The notes beneath the pieces were generated by a model, which saw only the letters and a list, made by a program, of their open reading frames with translations, did no database searches and was not told the DNA's origin. The position numbers and the translations under genes were made by a program. Shown here piece by piece: positions 1 to 5,221 of a DNA stretch of 5,221 nt; the first letter of the stretch is position 1; each line of letters starts with the position of its first letter. The stretch comes from Roseimaritima sp. (GTDB taxonomy: Bacteria > Planctomycetota > Planctomycetia > Pirellulales > Pirellulaceae), in the NCBI GenBank assembly GCA_007124075.1, contig SLFV01000566.1:1-5221 (forward strand), given 5' to 3'.

Positions 1-1763
1 ATGACGCCAATCAAGGGAAGCAACGCCGAGAGTTATTGCTGGCCAACCCTGCGCGGCAAACCATTGACAACGTGATGACGGCGTTGGGCGGGGATGACCT
101 TCGGTACGTTTTTTGGGATCGAGCCGGCACCACCCTGGCCAGTTGGCAGGCCGACGGGGGTGACATCGGCTACCCCGTTACCACGCAAGGTAGCTTCGAG
201 TTAGGACGCGCGCTCGCCGGGCAAACCGTTATCCATCACCCCGACCGGCTGTTGGATACAACTGAGGGGTTCCAGCCGGAAACGCTGGAACCGGTGATGT
301 GGTTGCTGACCCCGGTGCTGGACAAGCAGGGCGATACGATGGCGGTGATGTTGATCCGCAAGTCGGAGTTTTTTGATCAGTTCAATCAGATATTGCATGA
401 ATCTTGTTTGTCAGTAGCAGGTGAAACTTACGCTGTTGACTCCCAAGGTGTGCTAAGAAGCAGTGTCCGGCATGCTCCGCTTCTGCGACAGGCGGGCATA
501 ATCCCTGCGGATGCAACGACTGCGGCAACGCACCTCCGCGTCGGATCTCCGGGGGGCCCGTTGCCAGGGAACCAACTATCACGTACGCAGTTTCAGGTCC
601 TTCCGCTTACGATTGCAGCCAGTCATTTAGTGCAGTATGAAAACGGCCACAGTAGTGTTCCTTACCGCGACTACCGGGGTGTGGAAGTGATCGGTGCATG
701 GCAGTGGATTCCCGAGTTGGACTTGGGGATTATCAGCGAATTCCCGAGCGAAATCGCTTTCGCACCGCTGCGTCTTTTGCGTTGGACCTTATTTTTTGTC
801 AGTGGCGTGGCGTTGGTGACTGCGGTAGCCTGTGGGCAAATGCTATCTTGCTTTTTGCGTAGCCGGACCTCCGTGGAATCAACATCCTTTGGACAATACG
901 AAATCTTGGAGCAACTAGGTAGCGGCGGAATGGGGGTTGTTTACCGCGCGAAGCATCAATGGCTGAAACGCCAAGCCGCATTGAAGGTCATTCGCCCCGA
1001 TCAGTTGTCAGATGAGATGATGCTGCGGTTTGATCGCGAGGTGCAACAGGCGGCTAGTTTGTGCAGTCCGCACTCCGTATCGGTGTTCGATTATGGCTGG
1101 ACGGATCAGATGATGGCCTATTGTGCGATGGAATTGCTGAGCGGCATCACGTTGCATCATGCGATTCAGCGAAGCGGTCCGCAACCACCGGGAAGGGTCG
1201 TCCATTTTCTCATTCAGCTTTGCGATTCGTTGGCCGAAGCGCACGGTCTAGGGCTGGTCCATCGAGATGTTAAACCTCGCAACATTATGATTTCGTTTCA
1301 TTGTTCCAGAAAAGATTGGGCAGTGCTGTTTGACTTTGGCTTGGCCAAGCCGATGCAGCCTGATGGTGACGTGTTCATGACCCGCGAAAGGATCTGGGCA
1401 GGCACCCCGATGTTCATGGCACCCGAACGATTTCGCAACCCGGCTGTCTTGAATCCGCGGTCCGACCTTTACAGCCTAGGGGCGGTTGCGTACTTCATGC
1501 TGGCTGGGGTTGAACCATTTTCCGAGATCGACCCGTCGGGAATGTTTGAACTGATTCTGAGTTGGCATCCCGAACCACTGGACGAACGTTTGAATCAGCC
1601 GGAGCTGAAAGCTTTGGCCGAACTGATCCAATGTTGCATGGAAAAGGATCCCGCAGATCGACCGCAGTCAGCCGATGAATTACAAGCCGCGTTGATTCCA
1701 TTATCCTCAAGATACCCCTGGGATCGTGAACAGGCAAAACGATGGTGGGAACAATTCGGCTGA
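1..1763 (+). CDS. Membrane Ser/Thr protein kinase with extracytoplasmic dCache-like sensor domain (5' partial)
   Basis: Transmembrane Hanks-type kinase expected to phosphorylate Ser/Thr of cytoplasmic proteins in response to an external signal. Residues are numbered from the TTG at 36. Residues 1-247 look like a dCache sensor: a first PAS-like lobe ending near residue 109, then a second lobe opening with GETYAVDSQG (129-138) and closing with the typical YRDYRG...GAWQWIPELDLGII stretch (210-233). One membrane helix spans about 248-271. The kinase domain (about 285-555) is complete: glycine loop LGSGGMGVVY (294-303), lysine K317, helix C E335, HRDVKPRN (catalytic D411, N416), DFG (433-435), APE (462-464), D477 and R542. 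It should therefore be active. The tail ends in a Trp-rich PWDREQAKRWW motif. The frame is open back to the first full codon at position 3, giving an extra DANQGKQRRELL, so the true start and an expected first membrane helix lie outside the window. The substrate and ligand are unknown. The kinase assignment is very secure; the sensor class is likely. Confidence 0.93.
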   Translation, partial: DANQGKQRRELLLANPARQTIDNVMTALGGDDLRYVFWDRAGTTLASWQADGGDIGYPVTTQGSFELGRALAGQTVIHHPDRLLDTTEGFQPETLEPVMWLLTPVLDKQGDTMAVMLIRKSEFFDQFNQILHESCLSVAGETYAVDSQGVLRSSVRHAPLLRQAGIIPADATTAATHLRVGSPGGPLPGNQLSRTQFQVLPLTIAASHLVQYENGHSSVPYRDYRGVEVIGAWQWIPELDLGIISEFPSEIAFAPLRLLRWTLFFVSGVALVTAVACGQMLSCFLRSRTSVESTSFGQYEILEQLGSGGMGVVYRAKHQWLKRQAALKVIRPDQLSDEMMLRFDREVQQAASLCSPHSVSVFDYGWTDQMMAYCAMELLSGITLHHAIQRSGPQPPGRVVHFLIQLCDSLAEAHGLGLVHRDVKPRNIMISFHCSRKDWAVLFDFGLAKPMQPDGDVFMTRERIWAGTPMFMAPERFRNPAVLNPRSDLYSLGAVAYFMLAGVEPFSEIDPSGMFELILSWHPEPLDERLNQPELKALAELIQCCMEKDPADRPQSADELQAALIPLSSRYPWDREQAKRWWEQFG

Positions 1764-1812
1764 GCGGTAAAGCGGGGTTTTCTGAGGTTGTCGCAATCGC
1801 CGACCGTTCCGT

Positions 1813-1845
1813 CCAACGCCCAGACTTGCTCCCGGTCTCCGTTGG
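1813..1845. terminator. Imperfect stem-loop in the convergent gap, possible terminator
   Basis: CCAACG (1813-1818) pairs with CGTTGG (1840-1845), and inside it AGAC (1822-1825) pairs with GTCT (1835-1838), with an asymmetric 3-to-1 internal loop and a 9-base apical loop. It lies in the 125-bp gap between two genes that converge, where a bidirectional terminator would be expected. No T-tract follows on either strand, so it is not a canonical intrinsic terminator. The pairing is seen directly; the termination role is inferred and weak. The rest of the gap (1764-1888) shows no other recognisable feature. Confidence 0.25.
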
Positions 1846-1888
1846 TGATGACGTTTGTATCGTCTTATTACGGCCCGCGAACTTCCGT

Positions 1889-3097
1889 TTACCGTTCGAA
1901 TTTCCTTGGGGCGACTTGCCTGCCCGCGACGACTTTAAATAGGTCCTCCGCCAACCGATCTATCTGCTCAGTTGCAGTATTGGAAAGCAAGATCAGCGCC
2001 TGCTGTAATGGCTGATTGATAAAAATCGCCGAATGAAAGCCACCGGTCTGCCCATTATGAAATCGCGTCTGCCCATCTCTTGCAACCAACCAACCTAACC
2101 CCATGGCAAACTGATCAGGCGCTGCAGCCGGACGGTGGATTTGCCATGCCAAACGAGCCGCCTTGCGGAGGGCGATAGCGCCTTGTTCGGTCAGGTCGGA
2201 TTCCTGGTCTGGCTGATGAAGGGTTAACTGAAACTGGGCAAAATTCATCATGTCCCGCATATTGCTGCGAATCGCGCCAGCACCAGCAAGTGCGGTGAAA
2301 TGCCACGGATGGGCGGGCTGCAAATCGGAACGGTGTCCTGTGGCCAACCGTTTTGGTTTGCTGCCGGGCGTCGCGATCTCGGTATCTAGCATGGAAAGCG
2401 GATGACAAATTCGCTGGAGCAGCAGCGATGAAAAATCCTGGCCTTGCTGATCCGCCATTAATTGTCCCAGCAAACCGGAGGCAAGGTTGGAGTACTCCCA
2501 GTGGGTTTCGACCGGGTGCTCACGGTGGTGCGTCGCCAGGAATGCGTACAATCGATCGCGATCGTAATCGGCATAGGGATCCTGCACATCGGCAGGTCGA
2601 AAATTTGTTGGCATTCGCGGTAACCCCGAACTGTGGGTCGCTAGATGCCGCAACGTGATGGCCTTGATCGACTCACCTGGGGCCGGTGATTCCCGCGAAA
2701 GCAGCGAGACCATGCCCTGATCTAATCGTAGCTGCCCAGAGCTGACCAAGTCTGCCAGCAGCAGACCGGTGAAAACTTTGGTAATCGATCCGATTTCGTA
2801 TCCCGTTTGGCTGTTGGGTGGTTCGCCCGTCGTCGTGTCAGCGACGCCATAACTGTGGACGCTGCGCACGTCACCCTGAATGATCCCTATCGTCAGGCCG
2901 ACCACAAGTTGTTCTTCCAAATAGGGTTGCACATGAGCATCCACGGCAGACTTCCAATGCGTCTGGGCTTCCCCAGCACTCGAGAGTCCAGGCAGCGGGA
3001 AGAAGGAACAGCAGACCGAGAAGAAGGCCGCCGTTTGTCGCACTTTCCATGAGACATCGCTGGCGAGCACGTTAAGGATTCGGAGCCTACAGCGCAC
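1889..3097 (-). CDS. Exported serine hydrolase, class C beta-lactamase / DD-peptidase fold
   Basis: Serine hydrolase of the beta-lactamase superfamily (AmpC, DD-peptidase and esterase relatives), probably acting outside the cytoplasmic membrane. Three active-site motifs are in family order: SxxK as S104-I-T-K107 in EIGSITKVFTG, YSN at 202-204, and HNG at 347-349 in FHNGQTGGF, the HxG variant of the KTG box. The conserved LRHLATHSSGLP (149-160) is also present. A hydrophobic stretch (about 22-38) followed by SSAGEA (39-44) suggests a signal peptide cut near residue 41 or 44. The start is uncertain. GTG at 3097 has an AGGGA five bases upstream but gives a long 20-residue leader; GTG at 3043 (residue 19) would give a more usual short n-region. 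No in-frame ATG is available upstream. The gene follows the DapA-like gene by 62 bp on the same strand and may share its transcript. The family includes esterases and peptidases, so antibiotic hydrolysis should not be assumed; the natural substrate is unknown. Confidence 0.9.
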   Translation of the reverse strand: MRCRLRILNVLASDVSWKVRQTAAFFSVCCSFFPLPGLSSAGEAQTHWKSAVDAHVQPYLEEQLVVGLTIGIIQGDVRSVHSYGVADTTTGEPPNSQTGYEIGSITKVFTGLLLADLVSSGQLRLDQGMVSLLSRESPAPGESIKAITLRHLATHSSGLPRMPTNFRPADVQDPYADYDRDRLYAFLATHHREHPVETHWEYSNLASGLLGQLMADQQGQDFSSLLLQRICHPLSMLDTEIATPGSKPKRLATGHRSDLQPAHPWHFTALAGAGAIRSNMRDMMNFAQFQLTLHQPDQESDLTEQGAIALRKAARLAWQIHRPAAAPDQFAMGLGWLVARDGQTRFHNGQTGGFHSAIFINQPLQQALILLSNTATEQIDRLAEDLFKVVAGRQVAPRKFER

Positions 3098-3102
3098 GCA
3101 TT

Positions 3103-3107
3103 TCCCT
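3103..3107 (-). promoter_or_regulatory. Possible ribosome binding site for the hydrolase GTG start
   Basis: On the minus strand AGGGA ends five bases before the GTG at 3097. This supports 3097 over the downstream GTG at 3043, which has only GGAAA directly abutting it. An ATG at 3101 between this site and the GTG is out of frame and meets a stop after four codons, so it is not the start. Confidence 0.4.
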
Positions 3108-3159
3108 GGAGTCGAGGAAGAAAAAGACAGAGTTGGCAGATTTCTATTTGCGGCTGGCC

Positions 3160-4248
3160 TTATCCGCTGAGCCAGTTTTCGCGGTTCTGAGTAACATAGG
3201 GATCATCGGTCAGATGAGGGTAAGCTGCCAGCACGCGATCGATCTGAGCGGCTTGGCCCGGGCTGAGCGAGGCTTGCGGGTCCAAACACCAGGTGCCTCG
3301 AAGCAACCCTTGTCGCCAAAGGATCTCATGAATACCCGCAATGCAGCCACGGAATTGGTTGGCCACGTCAAAAATTGCAGAGTTGGCGTCGGTCAACTGG
3401 GCTCCCAGGCCCAGCAAGTCTCTCGGGATCGAATCGTCCAACGCTTGCAAACGGCAGCGAGCATCCAACTGGACGGCTTTGGAGGTCCACACCGCCCATT
3501 GTCCCAGTAAACCACCGCAAAACCGCACCGCGTGCTGGGAGTCGTTTCCGTGAAGCCGATACGTCGTTACCAGATCGTGAATGATGTTGTCGTCGTTGCC
3601 CGTATACAAGGCAATGTCGTCTCGGCCACTATCAACCACGGCGCGGATCACGTCCAGTGTTCGATAGCGATCAAATGCCGCGATTTTGATTGCAGCAACC
3701 GCATCGATCTCGCAAAACGAAGCCCAGAAAGAATACGGCAATTCGATTCCTCCTACTGCTGGCTGCAGGTAGAAACCAAACAGATCGATGGCCTCCGCTA
3801 CGGCACGACAATGCACCAACAATTCTTGGGGTGTCGCGGTGGAAAGTGCCCCCAAGTTCAGCAAACCATAATGATAGCCCAGTTCGCGGGCCACCAACGC
3901 TTCGGCCACCGCCTGTTGCGTTGCCCCGCAGATACCTGCCACACGCACCGGAGGTTTGTCTGGATGGCGATCGGCAAACTGGTCCAATTCTTCTTTGGCA
4001 AGCGTCAGCACATCGCGGTGCAGGCCGTGTTGTCGGATTTCAAATTGGGTAGTGTGAACGCCAACGGCTAAACCAATGGCACCGCTGTCAAGGTAATACC
4101 GGCTCAGTCCCCGTTGGTAGCGTTCATCCAAGCAACGACGTTCCGTCAGCGCCAACGGATGTGCTGGCAACACGCCTCCTGCACGCAGTCGCACCGCGAC
4201 GCGGGTGGATTCGGGAAGGTCGGCAAGCGTGGTTTCAGAACTGTCCAT
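3160..4248 (-). CDS. Dihydrodipicolinate synthase (DapA)-superfamily aldolase/lyase of unknown substrate
   Basis: Class I (Schiff-base) aldolase-type TIM barrel of the DapA/N-acetylneuraminate lyase superfamily, cytoplasmic. Residues are numbered from the GTG at 4251. GVLPAHPLAL (26-35) is the strand 1 motif. GLAVGVHTTQ (60-69) corresponds to the family GTTGE loop. Y161 in GFYLQPAVGG is the likely catalytic tyrosine and K189 in AAIKIAAFDRY the Schiff-base lysine; their 28-residue spacing equals that of Y133 and K161 in E. coli DapA. The position matching DapA Arg138, which holds the substrate carboxylate in lysine synthesis, is V166, so this is probably not a lysine biosynthesis enzyme. At about 362 residues it is longer than the usual 290-300. 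ATG at 4248 is chosen over the adjacent GTG because GAGG lies six bases upstream. It overlaps the SDR gene by 14 bp, suggesting coupled translation and a shared pathway. Sugar-acid or related keto-acid cleavage is an inference. Confidence 0.88.
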   Translation of the reverse strand: MDSSETTLADLPESTRVAVRLRAGGVLPAHPLALTERRCLDERYQRGLSRYYLDSGAIGLAVGVHTTQFEIRQHGLHRDVLTLAKEELDQFADRHPDKPPVRVAGICGATQQAVAEALVARELGYHYGLLNLGALSTATPQELLVHCRAVAEAIDLFGFYLQPAVGGIELPYSFWASFCEIDAVAAIKIAAFDRYRTLDVIRAVVDSGRDDIALYTGNDDNIIHDLVTTYRLHGNDSQHAVRFCGGLLGQWAVWTSKAVQLDARCRLQALDDSIPRDLLGLGAQLTDANSAIFDVANQFRGCIAGIHEILWRQGLLRGTWCLDPQASLSPGQAAQIDRVLAAYPHLTDDPYVTQNRENWLSG

Positions 4249-5221
4249 CACGAACCTCGAAGTGTGTCGGACGTTGCCAGGTCGGCTGACCTCGCGCTAC
4301 CCAATCCGCAGTCCAGTCCAAAGTCTGTTCCAATGACACCGCGGGTGCCCCCAGCAAGCGATGTGTTTGCTGGGCATTATTTAAAAGTGCGGTTTCAGCC
4401 TCTTGGTCCACAAAGTCAACCTGCTTTCCCAGCCGTTCGGCAAGCCGACAACAAATTTCCCGACAGGACAAGGTACCGGGTCCCGTAAGGTTCAGTACAC
4501 GCGCGGGTGATTCGGCATAAGCTAGGCTGCGGACAGCCATGTCGTTGGCGTCGCCTTGCCAGATGCAATTGAGATATCCCATCGCCAATGAAATCGGTTG
4601 CTGAAGATTGATTTTCTGGGCCAGATCAAGCAGGACACCGTAACGCAATTCAACCGCGTAGTTAAGTCGCAGGATGACCATAGGGATCTCCAGTTGTTGG
4701 CTGAAGTGTGAAAAGATCCGCTCTCTCGCAACCGCTGTCATCGCATACTCCCCAACGGGCAGTAATGGATCACTTTCTACCGAACCACCGCTTTGGATGG
4801 GTACCAGGGGATAAACATTGCCGGTTGAGAAGGTTACAAAACGGCTACGGGGAAAACGCTGACAAATCACGCCGGGCAAGAAGGCATTGACCGCCCAGGT
4901 GGGTGACGCATCGTTTGAGGTACCGAACTTCTGCCCCACCATGTAGATCACATTCGGGCACTCCGGCAGCGAATCGACGAACCCACGATCAAACAAGTCA
5001 CCTTGCAGGGTTTCCACTTTGGCTGCGGTCAAAGAGCGCAGCGCGTCCGCATCGCGAAATCGGCTGACCGCGATGATACGTCGTTGTTTTGCCGGCTGAT
5101 CCGTATCCGCCAGATCGGCAGCGCGACGCAGCAAACGCGCCAACGTAGGCCCCATCTTGCCACCGGCACCGATCACCAAAAAGTCGCCGGAAGTTTGCCG
5201 CAGCAGATCAACTGTCGCAGC
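4235..5221 (-). CDS. Atypical NAD(P)-dependent epimerase/dehydratase, extended SDR family (5' partial)
   Basis: Rossmann-fold oxidoreductase, epimerase or dehydratase of the extended/atypical SDR group, cytoplasmic. Residues are numbered from the TTG at 5179. The dinucleotide loop is GAGGKMG (4-10), followed by a basic strand 2 end AVSRFR (37-42), compatible with NADP binding, and a GDLFD segment (60-64) typical of extended SDRs. The Ser region is STGNVYP (118-124). The catalytic tyrosine is probably Y145 in GEYAMTAVARERIF, but the usual YxxxK lysine is an alanine (A149). NLTGPG (230-235) and a following helix resemble the C-terminal substrate lobe of UDP-sugar epimerase-like proteins. The frame remains open to the right border, adding AATVDLLRQTSGDF before the Rossmann strand, so the real start is outside the window and the TTG is unlikely to be used. 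It is the most upstream visible gene of the minus-strand cluster and overlaps the DapA-like gene. The substrate is unknown. Confidence 0.88.
   Translation of the reverse strand, partial: AATVDLLRQTSGDFLVIGAGGKMGPTLARLLRRAADLADTDQPAKQRRIIAVSRFRDADALRSLTAAKVETLQGDLFDRGFVDSLPECPNVIYMVGQKFGTSNDASPTWAVNAFLPGVICQRFPRSRFVTFSTGNVYPLVPIQSGGSVESDPLLPVGEYAMTAVARERIFSHFSQQLEIPMVILRLNYAVELRYGVLLDLAQKINLQQPISLAMGYLNCIWQGDANDMAVRSLAYAESPARVLNLTGPGTLSCREICCRLAERLGKQVDFVDQEAETALLNNAQQTHRLLGAPAVSLEQTLDWTADWVARGQPTWQRPTHFEVRDGQF
4255..4258 (-). promoter_or_regulatory. Ribosome binding site that decides the DapA-like gene start
   Basis: On the minus strand GAGG is followed by TTCGTG and then the ATG at 4248. 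The six-base spacing fits ATG; the GTG at 4251 would sit only three bases away. The site lies inside the 3' end of the upstream SDR gene, so ribosomes finishing that gene at 4235 pass over it, as expected for translational coupling. Confidence 0.5.

Noticed and set aside
36..38. TTG as the start codon of the kinase gene
   Set aside because: The frame is open upstream to the window edge, the upstream residues read as a natural continuation, and a dCache receptor needs a first membrane helix that is missing from the visible part.
1742..1942. Small + strand frame bridging the convergent gap
   Set aside because: It overlaps the ends of both confirmed genes, shows no family resemblance and has no convincing ribosome binding site.
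1889..3097. Antibiotic-resistance beta-lactamase
   Set aside because: The fold and motifs are shared with esterases and peptidases, the third motif is HNG rather than KTG, and no resistance context is present.
3532..4071. 179-codon open frame on the + strand antisense to the lyase gene
   Set aside because: It lies wholly within a well-supported gene on the other strand, has no recognisable domain, and reads as a shadow frame.
3160..4248. True dapA of lysine biosynthesis
   Set aside because: The Arg138-equivalent is Val, the protein is about 60 residues too long, and the neighbour is an SDR rather than lysine-pathway genes such as dapB.
5177..5179. TTG as the start codon of the SDR gene
   Set aside because: It would begin inside the first Rossmann strand; the open frame continues to the right border with plausible protein sequence.
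1..5221. CRISPR array, insertion sequence, tRNA or long direct repeats
   Set aside because: Reading both strands showed no periodic repeats, transposase motifs, terminal inverted repeats or cloverleaf-like segments.

Overview
The window looks like a bacterial chromosome segment, most probably from a planctomycete of the Pirellulaceae/Rhodopirellula type. The main clues are a membrane-spanning Hanks-type Ser/Thr kinase with a dCache-like sensor and a Trp-rich tail, a DapA-superfamily lyase paired with an atypical SDR, a secreted beta-lactamase-fold hydrolase, medium GC content, and GTG starts with weak ribosome binding sites. The lineage is inferred from gene style, because no rRNA or other marker is present.

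Layout. Positions 1-1763 (+ strand) hold the 3' part of a sensor kinase gene whose start lies to the left of the window. Positions 1764-1888 are a short convergent intergenic gap with one imperfect stem-loop. Positions 1889-3097 (- strand) encode a serine hydrolase of the class C beta-lactamase/DD-peptidase fold with an export signal. Positions 3160-4248 (- strand) encode a dihydrodipicolinate-synthase-superfamily protein. Positions 4235-5221 (- strand) encode an NAD(P)-binding epimerase/dehydratase whose start lies to the right of the window.

The three minus-strand genes run in the order SDR, DapA-like lyase, hydrolase. The first two overlap by 14 bp, which suggests translational coupling and a shared pathway, plausibly redox or epimerisation of a sugar-derived acid followed by pyruvate-type aldol chemistry. 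The hydrolase follows after 62 bp and may be co-transcribed, though its function need not be linked. The kinase faces the cluster tail to tail and is a separate transcription unit.

Both edge genes are cut at their 5' ends: their frames stay open to the window border, so TTG codons inside the window are not convincing starts. I found no tRNA, rRNA, CRISPR array, insertion sequence or long repeat, and no stretch over 300 bases without a gene. Nothing here clearly amounts to a new defence or mobile system. The most useful points to follow are the non-canonical active sites of the lyase and SDR pair and the ambiguous N-terminus of the hydrolase.
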